The translations under genes and the position numbers were made by a program. From Lachnospiraceae bacterium UBA3804 (lineage in GTDB: Bacteria; Bacillota; Clostridia; Lachnospirales; Lachnospiraceae): a DNA stretch of 64,000 bases. Below, one piece after another: positions 1 through 8,592 of this stretch. Under the pieces are notes generated by a model. That model was not told the origin of the DNA. It worked only from the letters and a program-made list of their open reading frames with translations, and made no database searches. The DNA is taken from assembly GCA_002368665.1 (NCBI GenBank), contig DFEK01000011.1, positions 1 to 64,000 on the forward strand, given 5' to 3'. Within the stretch, counting starts at the first letter, position 1, and each line of letters starts with the position of its first letter.

Positions 1-32
1 TCATCCCTACAAATCTCAATTTATGAGACCTT

Positions 33-1532
33 TCATTTACCTAAAAGTTTTCTTAATTCTGCTGTTTCCTTTTCTATTTCCTTGTTGAGTTTCTCAATCT
101 CATCAAGTATTTCTTCCGTAGGAGGATACTCTACTGCAACATACTCCGTCTTCTTGTATTTATTTATCGATAAATCATAATCATTCTTTCTGATTTCATC
201 TGCTGGTACAAAGAAACTCTTCTCAGTTCTTTCTCTATTCTTCTCCTTGTCAAGGTTACGGAATCTCTCAATAATGTCCGGAATATCATTTTCTTTTATC
301 TCGCTTCTCTTATCATCCAAACTGAAGCCGTCTGCCTTCATATCGTAGAACCAAACATCTTCCGTTCCACCAGAATTTGTCTTTGTGAATATAAGTACCG
401 CTGTAGAAACTCCGGCATATGGTTTAAATACTCCGGAAGGCATAGATATTACCGCTCTAAGTTGTTGATTATCCACTAGTTCTTTTCTTAGAGATTTGTG
501 TGCGGTACTGCTACCAAATAAAACACCATCCGGAACAATTGAAGCGCATCTTCCTCCAACTTTAAGCATCTTGGTAAATAATGCCATAAAGAGCAGTTCT
601 GTTTTTCTGGTCTTGCAAAGAGCAAGTAAATCCTTATTAATCTCCTCCTGGAAAACACTGCCGGTAAAAGGAGGATTTGCCATAATAAGCGTATAGGCTT
701 CTCTTTCAGTGTTATCACCGGAGAGAGAATCCTGATATTTGATATTAGGGTCTTCTACTCCATGAAGCATCATGTTCATTGCTCCAATTCGAAGCATGGA
801 TTGGTCTGTATCAAATCCGGAGAACATACCGGACTTGTAATACTTCATATTATCGCTCTTCATCAATTCTTTTTTCTGATGTTCCGATACATAAGATGCA
901 CTGGAAAGCAAAAATCCGGCACTTCCCATGGCAGGATCCAAAATCCTGTCAGCAAGTGTCGGTTGCATTAATTCAACTATCATATTTATGATGTGACGCG
1001 GAGTACGGAACTGGCCATTCTCTCCCGCCGCTGCAATTTTACCAAGCAGGTATTCATAAACATCACCCATGATGTCTTTATTATTCATATCCATTGCATC
1101 AATTCCATCCACTACTTTGGCTAGAACTTTTGCTGTGGGAATCAGGAAAACCGTATCTTTCATGTAGCGGCTAAATGCAGTGTCTTTTCCTTCTCCAATT
1201 GTTTTGATAAAAGGAAAAACATACATTTGGATATTGCTCAGCATTTCACCAGGCTCAAAATTATGAAAAACGTTCCAGCGAAGGTTTTTATAATCAGTTT
1301 CCACTCTGGGATTTTCGCTGATTACACAAATTCCCTCCTGAAATACTTTATTCTTAAGAGGAACACCCAAGACATTAGCGTTCGCCTCAGCCTTTAACTG
1401 ATTATCATCAAGCAATTTCATAAACATCAGATAAGTAATCTGCTCCAATACTGTAATCGGGCTTGTGATTCCGCCGGTCCAAATAGTATCCCAAATGGAA
1501 TCCACTTTGTTTTTCATTTCACCTGTAATCAT
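33..1532 (-). CDS. hsdM: Type I restriction-modification system DNA methylase subunit
   Basis: Methylates adenine N6 using S-adenosylmethionine as the M subunit of a type I R-M complex; it needs an HsdS specificity subunit. Of 499 residues, the N-terminal helical HsdM domain covers about 10-140. The SAM-binding motif DPAMGSAGF is at 199-207 and the catalytic NPPF motif at 286-289. A Lys/Glu-rich C-terminal coiled coil (about 470-499) is typical of the part that contacts HsdS. All catalytic motifs are intact. ATG start with AAAGGG upstream. No hsdS or hsdR is visible: transcription runs off the left edge 32 bases after the stop, so partners probably lie outside. Codon use is more AT-ending than in the adjacent glnS, which suggests acquisition by transfer. 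Family call is secure; whether the system is complete is unknown. Confidence 0.95.
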   Translation of the reverse strand: MITGEMKNKVDSIWDTIWTGGITSPITVLEQITYLMFMKLLDDNQLKAEANANVLGVPLKNKVFQEGICVISENPRVETDYKNLRWNVFHNFEPGEMLSNIQMYVFPFIKTIGEGKDTAFSRYMKDTVFLIPTAKVLAKVVDGIDAMDMNNKDIMGDVYEYLLGKIAAAGENGQFRTPRHIINMIVELMQPTLADRILDPAMGSAGFLLSSASYVSEHQKKELMKSDNMKYYKSGMFSGFDTDQSMLRIGAMNMMLHGVEDPNIKYQDSLSGDNTEREAYTLIMANPPFTGSVFQEEINKDLLALCKTRKTELLFMALFTKMLKVGGRCASIVPDGVLFGSSTAHKSLRKELVDNQQLRAVISMPSGVFKPYAGVSTAVLIFTKTNSGGTEDVWFYDMKADGFSLDDKRSEIKENDIPDIIERFRNLDKEKNRERTEKSFFVPADEIRKNDYDLSINKYKKTEYVAVEYPPTEEILDEIEKLNKEIEKETAELRKLLGK

Positions 1533-1596
1533 GTGATTAACCCTTTCATTTTCGCTATTTTCTAATTAGTGCCATTTTTCTCAAACCAACGCAATA

Positions 1597-1602
1597 ATTA
1601 TA
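1597..1602 (-). promoter_or_regulatory. Extended -10 promoter for hsdM
   Basis: Read on the - strand, TATAAT preceded by TGG (extended -10) lies 65 bases upstream of hsdM. The -35 region 17 bases further up (TGTTAT) is a poor match, which is acceptable for an extended -10 promoter. Seen by eye only. Confidence 0.45.
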
Positions 1603-1723
1603 CCATTTTTACCGCTAAAATAACAGTTTTCTGGCAAGTTAAAACCCTTGAATGAAGTAAACTATTTTTCCCGTCCCATAAGGCGTACATTTTCGGTTCG
1701 TTCCAATCAGCGCACCATAACCT

Positions 1724-1752
1724 TTGCAAAGTGTGCTTCTCTATGCTATAAT
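1724..1752 (+). promoter_or_regulatory. Promoter of glnS
   Basis: TTGCAA (1724-1729), 17-base spacer, TATAAT (1747-1752). This is the only strong promoter in the roughly 300 bases between hsdM and glnS. The rest of that gap is AT-rich leader for both divergent genes; no T-box or other riboswitch fits the short (about 75 base) glnS leader. Confidence 0.75.
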
Positions 1753-1755
1753 TAC

Positions 1756-1783
1756 GGGGTTGTCGGAGCATTGCTCCGGACCC
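1756..1783 (+). other. Hairpin in the glnS 5' leader
   Basis: Starting close to the expected transcription start, GGG / GTC / GGAGC pairs with GCTCC / GAC / CCC around an ATT loop, with one bulged G and a TT/none asymmetry. It has no U-tract, so it is not a terminator. It may stabilise the mRNA 5' end or regulate translation; function is not shown. Confidence 0.5.
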
Positions 1784-1834
1784 TGTATTTTTATGCAACT
1801 TGCAAAATAAGTATTTGATTTGAGGTTAATCATC

Positions 1835-3553
1835 ATGGATGAGAACAAAGTAACGGCAGAAGTTTTAAGCGAAGAAAACAACGAGGAGAAAGAAGTCGTT
1901 TCCAGAAACTTTATCGAAGTGGAAATCGATAAGGACCTTGCGGAAGGCGTATACGATACCGTACACACCCGCTTCCCTCCCGAACCGAACGGATATCTGC
2001 ATATCGGCCATGCGAAGAGTATTCTTTTAAACTACGGCCTTGCCAAGAAATACGGCGGCAAATTCAATATGCGTTTTGACGACACCAATCCGACGAAGGA
2101 AAAAGTGGAATTCGTCAACTCCCAGCTTGAGGATATCAAATGGCTCGGCGCGGATTGGGAAGACAGACTCTTCTTTGCTTCCGATTACTTTCCGCAGATG
2201 TACGAAGCTGCCGTGAAACTGATAAAAAAAGGCAAAGCATATGTTTCCGACCTTTCTGCAGACGAAATCCGTGAATACCGCGGAACCTTAACGGAAGCCG
2301 GTAAGGAAGATCCTTACGCAGGCCGCAGCATCGAAGAAAACCTTGCCTTATTCGAAGAAATGAAGTCCGGTGTCATTGAGGACGGAGCCAGAGTACTTCG
2401 TGCCCGTATCGATATGGCATCTCCGAATATGAACATGCGAGATCCGGTTATCTACCGTGTGGCACATATGACGCACCACAGAACCGGAGATACCTGGTGC
2501 ATCTATCCGATGTACGATTTCGCACATCCGATTGAGGATGCAATCGAAGGCATCACGCATTCCATCTGTACGCTGGAATTTGAGGATCACAGACCTCTCT
2601 ACGACTGGGTTGTAAGAGAACTTGAATATCCTCATCCGCCCCGTCAGATTGAGTTTGCCAAATTATATTTAAACAATGTGGTTACCGGTAAGAGATATAT
2701 CAAGAAGCTCGTAGAGGACGGTATCGCAGACGGTTGGGACGATCCGAGACTCGTTTCCGTATCCGCTCTTCGCCGTCGCGGATATACTCCCGAAGCCATC
2801 AAGATGTTCGTGGAACTCTGTGGTGTTTCCAAGGCACAGTCCGTAGCCGATATGGGAATGCTTGAATACTGCATCCGTGAAGATCTGAAATTAAAGAGAC
2901 CGCGTATGATGGCTATTCTGGATCCCATCAAACTCGTGATTGATAACTATCCCGAAGGACAGAGTGAAATGCTGGATGCTGCCAACAATCTGGAGAACGA
3001 ATCCCTCGGATCCAGACAGATCCCCTTCGGCCGCGAACTTTGGATTGAACGCGAAGACTTCATGGAGGAGCCGATCAAGAAATACTTTCGTCTCTTCCCC
3101 GGAAACGAAGTCCGCTTAATGAATGCATACTTCGTAACCTGCACCGGTTGTGAGAAGGATGAAAACGGCAACGTAACCGTCGTACACTGTACCTACGATC
3201 CCGAAACCAAATCCGGTTCCGGCTTCAACGCAAGAAAGGTGAAAGGAACCATCCACTGGGTATACGCTCCCACCGCCAAGGAAGTCGAGGTAAGACTTTT
3301 TGAAAATATCATCGATGAAGAAAAAGGCGTATATGATAAAGAGACCGGAGAAATCAACATAAATCCGAACTCCAAGAAAGTCATCACAGCTTATGTGGAG
3401 CCCGCTCTTGCCGAAGCCAAAGCATACGAAAGCTTCCAGTTTGTACGTAACGGATTCTTCTGTGTGGACTACAAAGATTCCAAGGAAGGCGCACCGGTAT
3501 TTAACCGGATTGTAAGCTTAAAGAGCTCCTTCGTACTTCCGAAGAATAATTAA
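1835..3553 (+). CDS. glnS: Glutaminyl-tRNA synthetase
   Basis: Charges tRNA-Gln with glutamine in the cytoplasm. Class I catalytic core with the HIGH signature as GYLHIGHAKS near residues 45-55, preceded by PPEPN, and the conserved GlnRS features DDTNPTKE and FEFEDHRPLYDW-like LEFEDHRPLYDW. The C-terminal half holds the two anticodon-binding beta-barrels. The usual KMSKS-type loop (MSKR in many bacterial GlnRS) reads VTGKR here, a variant worth noting. I chose ATG at 1835, not the in-frame TTG at 1820, because GAGG lies 9 bases upstream; length is then 572 residues. Single-gene unit with its own promoter and a terminator 27 bases after the stop. Many Firmicutes instead make Gln-tRNA through GatCAB, so glnS here may have been gained laterally (inference). 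Confidence 0.96.
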   Translation: MDENKVTAEVLSEENNEEKEVVSRNFIEVEIDKDLAEGVYDTVHTRFPPEPNGYLHIGHAKSILLNYGLAKKYGGKFNMRFDDTNPTKEKVEFVNSQLEDIKWLGADWEDRLFFASDYFPQMYEAAVKLIKKGKAYVSDLSADEIREYRGTLTEAGKEDPYAGRSIEENLALFEEMKSGVIEDGARVLRARIDMASPNMNMRDPVIYRVAHMTHHRTGDTWCIYPMYDFAHPIEDAIEGITHSICTLEFEDHRPLYDWVVRELEYPHPPRQIEFAKLYLNNVVTGKRYIKKLVEDGIADGWDDPRLVSVSALRRRGYTPEAIKMFVELCGVSKAQSVADMGMLEYCIREDLKLKRPRMMAILDPIKLVIDNYPEGQSEMLDAANNLENESLGSRQIPFGRELWIEREDFMEEPIKKYFRLFPGNEVRLMNAYFVTCTGCEKDENGNVTVVHCTYDPETKSGSGFNARKVKGTIHWVYAPTAKEVEVRLFENIIDEEKGVYDKETGEININPNSKKVITAYVEPALAEAKAYESFQFVRNGFFCVDYKDSKEGAPVFNRIVSLKSSFVLPKNN

Positions 3554-3579
3554 TCATATTATTTTTACGCAAATATAAA

Positions 3580-3607
3580 AACCCTCGGTTTGCCAGAACC
3601 GAGGGTT
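3580..3607. terminator. Bidirectional terminator between glnS and engB
   Basis: Perfect 11-bp stem AACCCTCGGTT / AACCGAGGGTT with a 6-base loop. On the - strand it is followed by TTTTATATTT, serving the long lon-engB transcript; on the + strand a shorter TTTCGTT follows, serving glnS. Confidence 0.85.
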
Positions 3608-3687
3608 TCGTTATTAGTTACATCAAACTATTAGAATTTGCTTTCGCACTACTACCGTATATCAATCTTCCTGCTTTGTCAATGATC

Positions 3688-4275
3688 TTATTCCGGTTTC
3701 TTTTCTTCCAGTAAGCTGTAGATTTCATCCAGCCCCTGCTTCGTCTCGGCAGAGAAGGTAATCAGCTTTCCTTCCTTGCTCATGCCAAGGCCTTCGCGGA
3801 TAATTTTGCACTGCTTCTGAATCTGCGAACGTTTAATCTTGTCAGCTTTCGTAGCAATGACAATCGGTTCAAAACAGGTCTGCACCACCCAGTCATACAT
3901 CATCTTATCATTCTCCGACGGCTCATGACGAATGTCCACGAGCAGGAAAATCCTGCGAAGCTGTCTTGACCTCTTAAGGTAGCGCTCAATCATTTTGCCC
4001 CACTTCTCTTTCACGCTCTGGGAAACCTTTGCATAGCCGTATCCGGGCAGATCCACGAGGTATAGTTCGTTATTGATATTGTAATAGTTAATGGTCTGGG
4101 TTTTACCGGGCTGGGCGCTGACTCTCGCGTAAGCCTTACGGTTCATCACTGCATTGATCAGTGATGACTTTCCAACGTTACTTTTTCCGGCAAAAGCAAA
4201 CTCCGGCAGAGTCGTCTCCGGCAGCGCTGATGTTACGCCCACCACGATTTCCAGATTTACGGTTTTAATTACCAT
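3688..4275 (-). CDS. engB: Ribosome biogenesis GTPase EngB/YsxC (YihA)
   Basis: Essential GTPase needed for assembly of the large ribosomal subunit. The 195 residues match the family length. G1 GKSNVGKSS (about 30-38), G3 DLPGYG and G4 TKAD are intact, and the TRAFAC switch segment PGKTQT is present. It is the last gene of the tig-clpP-clpX-lon-engB run, separated from lon by 57 bases, and ends 81 bases before the shared terminator. This order is the classical Bacillus/Clostridia arrangement, so co-transcription with lon is likely. Confidence 0.95.
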   Translation of the reverse strand: MVIKTVNLEIVVGVTSALPETTLPEFAFAGKSNVGKSSLINAVMNRKAYARVSAQPGKTQTINYYNINNELYLVDLPGYGYAKVSQSVKEKWGKMIERYLKRSRQLRRIFLLVDIRHEPSENDKMMYDWVVQTCFEPIVIATKADKIKRSQIQKQCKIIREGLGMSKEGKLITFSAETKQGLDEIYSLLEEKKPE

Positions 4276-4332
4276 TAATGCTCCTTAATCATAATACCCG
4301 TTTAATGGTGCAAAAGTTGCAAAATTTATGAA

Positions 4333-6666
4333 TTATCTGACAAGTGCTTCTTTCAACACATCCTGCATTTCTTCTACCGGAATGATATCCAGTCCTTCGA
4401 CGATTTCCGCATCAAAATCCTGAACATCCCTTTCATTGCCTTCCGGGATCAGAACCTGCTTTACGCCGGCTTTCTTAGCGGCAAGAAGTTTCTCCTTCAA
4501 GCCTCCGATTTCCAGCACTCTTCCGCGAAGTGTAATTTCACCTGTCATCGCCAGATCGGATTTGACGGGAATATCGGTTACCGCGGAAAGGATTGCCGTG
4601 GCAATCGTAATTCCCGCACTCGGTCCATCTTTCGGAACCGCACCTTCCGGAATATGAATGTGAATGTCTTTATCCTTGAATGTTTCCGGATCTACATTGT
4701 ACTGCCCGGAAATACTCTTTACATAAGTCATCGCAGCCAGGCAGGACTCCTTCATTACATCACCGAGCTGTCCGGTGAAATCCACTTCTCCCTTGCCGGG
4801 AAGAAGACCTACTTCGATCTCCAGCGTTTCTCCGCCGACAGCGGTCCATGCAAGTCCCGTTGCGACACCGACTTTGTTCCGGCGAGTCTTGACATTTTTC
4901 CTGTATTTTCTTCTACCGAGATAGTCTTCCAGATTCTTTCCGCTTACGGAAATCTTCTTCGTCTCTCCGAGTAAAATCTTCTTGGCCGCAATACGCATTA
5001 TTTTGCCGAATCTGCGTTCTAAGGAACGCACCCCGGCTTCCTTCGTATAACCGTCGATCACTTCGCGAATGGCGCTGTCCGTGATCGAAATCTGCTTGTT
5101 CGTAAGTCCGTTTGCTTTAAGCTGCTTCGGCCATAAGTGTTCCTTGCCGATATGAAACTTCTCGGTCTCCAAATAGGACGAAAGTTCAATAACTTCCATA
5201 CGGTCCAATAAAGGCTTGGGAATCGCATTCGCATCATTGGCCGTAGCGATGAAAAGTACCGGCGATAAATCAATCGGCAGATCGATATAATGATCGATAA
5301 AATGAACATTCTGCTCACTGTCAAGCACTTCCAGAAGTGCAGCCGACGGGTCTCCCTTGTAATCCGCACCGAGTTTATCCACCTCATCCAGTAAAATCAA
5401 CGGATTGGCGGTCTTTGCATGGATCAGCGCCTTGGCGAGTTTGCCGGGAAGTGCACCCACATAGGTTCTTCTGTGTCCGCGGATCTGTGCCTCATCTTTT
5501 ACGCCGCCGAGACAGATCCTTTCATATTTACGGTTCATCGCCCTTGCGATGGACTTCGCAATGGATGTTTTACCGGTTCCCGGAGGGCCGACCAGACAAA
5601 GGATCGGAGCATCTCCGTCGGAATTTAAGCTCCGCACGGCAAGGAATTCCAGAATTCTTTCCTTGATATCCTTTAAACCGTAATGATCTTCATCGAGTAC
5701 CTTTGCCGCATTGGCAAGGTCTTCGTTATCTTCACTTTTCGTATCCCAGGGAAGCGAAAGAAGCGTGTCCACATACTGATACTGTACGGCAGACTCCGAA
5801 CCGGATTTCTCCACTTTCTCGAAGCGTACGATCTCCTTCTCAATGGCTTCTTTAATCTCATCGCTCGCCTGAAGTTCCTTTAATTTCTCACGGAATCGGT
5901 CCGCATCGGATTCATCGTCGTCGCCGAGTTCCTTACGGATTGCCTTCATCTGTTCCTTCAGAATGTATTCCTTCTTCTGCTGAATGGTGGCCTCATTGAC
6001 TTCTTTGTTGATCTTTTCGCTGATCTCATGACGGAGTTTGACCATGGTCAGCTCCCTGTCAAATTCGCGGTAAAAGCACTCAAACAGACGCTCCTCGGTA
6101 TCCTGCATCAGAAATGAAAGTCTACTTACGGCCTGGAACGGAATCTTTGCTGCCAGAAGCTGCATGAATTCCATCAGATTTGTTGTCGTTCTGGCATATG
6201 CAAGAAGACTTCCGGAGATGTTTTTCTGATATATGACATACTCTCCCAGAAGTTCGGAAAGCATACGGATCCTGATTTCCGTCTCATCCGCTCCGAAATT
6301 GGCCGGCAGAATGGGTTTCTCGCAAGCCTCGCATAAATAAAGGCCCTTCTGTTTTGCCCCTACATTGTGGAAAACGATTCGTTCCACTCCTTCGAGCAAA
6401 ACCCTTATGTTTCCGCCCGGAAGCGAAACTCTTTGTTTGATCCTGGCAATTACGCCCACGGGAAAAACAGCGTTCAGTCCGGTTATGGACGTAACGCCTT
6501 CTCTTAAAGTGGCCAGGGCAACCTCTCCGCCACCTTCCATGATATCAATTAAGGCTTCCTCCACCTCTCCCTTTTTCAGATCGATGTGGCCCACCATGCC
6601 GGGGAGGACGACCATCCCCTGCATGGCTATCATCGGAAGCCTTTTCATATTCGCTAAATCACTCAT
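4333..6666 (-). CDS. lon: ATP-dependent protease La (Lon, LonA type)
   Basis: Cytoplasmic AAA+ serine protease that unfolds and degrades damaged and regulatory proteins. Domains in order: LON substrate-binding domain (about 10-205), coiled-coil linker, AAA+ module with Walker A GPPGTGKT near residue 360, and S16 protease domain with catalytic Ser in PKDGPSAG near 680 and Lys in the GGLKEK segment near 723. Length 777 is normal for LonA and there is no transmembrane segment, so it is not LonB. It lies 10 bases downstream of clpX; an AAAGG at the clpX stop serves as its ribosome binding site, pointing to translational coupling. Confidence 0.97.
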   Translation of the reverse strand: MSDLANMKRLPMIAMQGMVVLPGMVGHIDLKKGEVEEALIDIMEGGGEVALATLREGVTSITGLNAVFPVGVIARIKQRVSLPGGNIRVLLEGVERIVFHNVGAKQKGLYLCEACEKPILPANFGADETEIRIRMLSELLGEYVIYQKNISGSLLAYARTTTNLMEFMQLLAAKIPFQAVSRLSFLMQDTEERLFECFYREFDRELTMVKLRHEISEKINKEVNEATIQQKKEYILKEQMKAIRKELGDDDESDADRFREKLKELQASDEIKEAIEKEIVRFEKVEKSGSESAVQYQYVDTLLSLPWDTKSEDNEDLANAAKVLDEDHYGLKDIKERILEFLAVRSLNSDGDAPILCLVGPPGTGKTSIAKSIARAMNRKYERICLGGVKDEAQIRGHRRTYVGALPGKLAKALIHAKTANPLILLDEVDKLGADYKGDPSAALLEVLDSEQNVHFIDHYIDLPIDLSPVLFIATANDANAIPKPLLDRMEVIELSSYLETEKFHIGKEHLWPKQLKANGLTNKQISITDSAIREVIDGYTKEAGVRSLERRFGKIMRIAAKKILLGETKKISVSGKNLEDYLGRRKYRKNVKTRRNKVGVATGLAWTAVGGETLEIEVGLLPGKGEVDFTGQLGDVMKESCLAAMTYVKSISGQYNVDPETFKDKDIHIHIPEGAVPKDGPSAGITIATAILSAVTDIPVKSDLAMTGEITLRGRVLEIGGLKEKLLAAKKAGVKQVLIPEGNERDVQDFDAEIVEGLDIIPVEEMQDVLKEALVR

Positions 6667-6676
6667 GCGCTAACCT

Positions 6677-7951
6677 TTATGCTCTTTTTTTCTCCTGCTT
6701 TGCCTTGTCCGTCGTACGGATTACAACGGGACCTTCTTTTCCGAGAACCGAAGCTTTGGTGATGATGCATTTCTCAATGGTTTCATCCGACGGGATTTCA
6801 AACATGACATCCATCATAACCTTCTCCATAATGGAGCGGATACCTCTCGCACCGGTTTTTCTCTCATATGCTTCTTCCGCAATTTCGCGGATGGCATCTT
6901 CTTCAAACTCAAGGTCAACTCCGTCCAACTCAAAGAGCTTCTGATACTGTTTTACCATTGCATTCTTAGGCTCTTTGATAATGCGGATGATCGCATCCAC
7001 ATCCAGTCCTTCGAGGGAAACGCTTACCGGAACACGTCCGATAAATTCCGGGATCAGACCGAATTTGATGAAATCCTGCGGAGCAACTTCTTTGAGCAGT
7101 TCTCCCAACGCCTTATCGGAATTCTTCGCCAAAATTGAATTAAAACCGATGGACTTCTGGTTTAATCTTGCCTCGATGATCTTCTCCAATCCGTCGAACG
7201 CACCGCCGCAGATAAAGAGAATATTCGTGGTGTCGATGGGGATCAGTTCCTGCTGGGGATGCTTTCTTCCGCCCTGCGGAGGAACGGATGCATTGGTTCC
7301 CTCAATGATCTTCAGAAGTGCCTGCTGAACGCCTTCACCGGAAACATCACGGGTGATGGAAACGTTTTCGCTCTTCTTCGTAATCTTATCAATCTCGTCG
7401 ATGTAGACGATACCGTACTGTGCGCGTTCCACATCATAATCCGCTGCCTGAATCAGTTTCAGCAGGATATTCTCAACATCCTCGCCCACATAGCCGGCTT
7501 CCGTTAACGTCGTTGCATCCGCAATGGCGAACGGAACATTGATAATCTTTGCAAGTGTCTGCGCAAGATAGGTCTTACCGGAACCGGTAGGTCCTACCAT
7601 AATGATATTGCTCTTCTGCAGTTCCACATCGAGATCTTCCGGAGCCATAACTCTCTTGTAGTGATTATATACGGCAACGGAAAGCACTTTTTTGGCCTCA
7701 TCCTGGCCAATGACGTACTCATCAAGGAAATCCTTGATCTCCGCGGGCTTGAGAAGATTGATCTCCTTCTCATCGTCATCATCATCGTGGGAAGAATGGT
7801 AATACTTCTCTTCCCCCACGATCATGGAGCACATATCCACGCACTCGTCGCAGATATAAAGCCCGTCCGGGCCGGCAATCATCTTGCTGACCTGATCCTG
7901 TGTCTTTCCGCAGAAAGAACATCTGATTTTATCTCCGGTTTTCTTTGACAT
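6677..7951 (-). CDS. clpX: ATP-dependent Clp protease ATP-binding subunit ClpX
   Basis: Hexameric unfoldase that selects substrates and threads them into ClpP. N-terminal C4 zinc-binding domain (CSFC near residue 11, CDEC near 34), Walker A GPTGSGKT near 119, pore loop GYVGED, Walker B VYIDEIDK, and a ClpP-docking segment of the IGF-loop region around KSIGFNS. The 424 residues match the family. An acidic stretch (four Asp in a row near 56-60) sits between the zinc domain and AAA+ module. Lies 28 bases downstream of clpP, so ClpXP is encoded as a unit. Confidence 0.97.
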   Translation of the reverse strand: MSKKTGDKIRCSFCGKTQDQVSKMIAGPDGLYICDECVDMCSMIVGEEKYYHSSHDDDDDEKEINLLKPAEIKDFLDEYVIGQDEAKKVLSVAVYNHYKRVMAPEDLDVELQKSNIIMVGPTGSGKTYLAQTLAKIINVPFAIADATTLTEAGYVGEDVENILLKLIQAADYDVERAQYGIVYIDEIDKITKKSENVSITRDVSGEGVQQALLKIIEGTNASVPPQGGRKHPQQELIPIDTTNILFICGGAFDGLEKIIEARLNQKSIGFNSILAKNSDKALGELLKEVAPQDFIKFGLIPEFIGRVPVSVSLEGLDVDAIIRIIKEPKNAMVKQYQKLFELDGVDLEFEEDAIREIAEEAYERKTGARGIRSIMEKVMMDVMFEIPSDETIEKCIITKASVLGKEGPVVIRTTDKAKQEKKRA

Positions 7952-7979
7952 ATTTCGAAAACTCTCCTAAAACTAGCAC

Positions 7980-8567
7980 TTATTTCTCTCTCTTGGTAAT
8001 AACGGTATCGATCAGGCCGTATTCTTTGGCTTCTTCTGCCGTCATCCAGTTGTCTCTGTCCGTATCTGCCGCAATGATCTCCAAATCTTTTCCGGTGTTC
8101 TCGGCCAGAATCCTGTTTAATTTTTCCTTGGTCTGCAGAATATGCTTTGCGGCAATCTCGATCTCCGTAGCCTGTCCCTGCGCTCCGCCGAGAGGCTGAT
8201 GGATCATAATCTCCGCATTGGGAAGAGCCATTCTCTTACCCTTTGCACCGCCTGCAAGAAGGAAAGCTCCCATGGATGCAGCCATACCGATACAGATGGT
8301 GGAAACATCGCATTTGATGTACTGCATCGTATCATAGATAGCCATACCGGCGGTTACGGAACCACCGGGGCTGTTGATGTATAACTGGATATCCTTCTCG
8401 GGATCTTCTGCCTCAAGGAACAGAAGCTGTGCTACCACAAGGCTTGCGGTAACTTCATTGACTTCCTCTCCGAGGAAGATGATTCTGTCCTTTAAAAGGC
8501 GGGAATAAATATCATAGGACCGCTCTCCGCGGCTTGACTGCTCAATGACATAAGGCACTAAACTCAT
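7980..8567 (-). CDS. clpP: ATP-dependent Clp protease proteolytic subunit
   Basis: Tetradecameric serine peptidase partner of ClpX. Catalytic triad is visible: Ser in GMAASMGAF (near residue 98), His in MIHQP (near 123) and Asp in DRDNWM (near 172). The 195 residues include a short propeptide-like start MSLVPYVIEQ. Strong AGGAGG ribosome binding site just upstream. Follows tig by 25 bases, as in many Clostridia. Confidence 0.97.
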   Translation of the reverse strand: MSLVPYVIEQSSRGERSYDIYSRLLKDRIIFLGEEVNEVTASLVVAQLLFLEAEDPEKDIQLYINSPGGSVTAGMAIYDTMQYIKCDVSTICIGMAASMGAFLLAGGAKGKRMALPNAEIMIHQPLGGAQGQATEIEIAAKHILQTKEKLNRILAENTGKDLEIIAADTDRDNWMTAEEAKEYGLIDTVITKREK

Positions 8568-8592
8568 GGTATTCCTCCTTGTTTAACAATCC

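Noticed and set aside
1..32. A start codon overlapping the hsdM stop (ATGA) as the beginning of hsdS
   Set aside because: The frame stops after six codons, so nothing can be supported at the left edge.
1756..1783. glnS leader hairpin as a riboswitch or terminator
   Set aside because: No U-tract and far too short for a known riboswitch or T-box.
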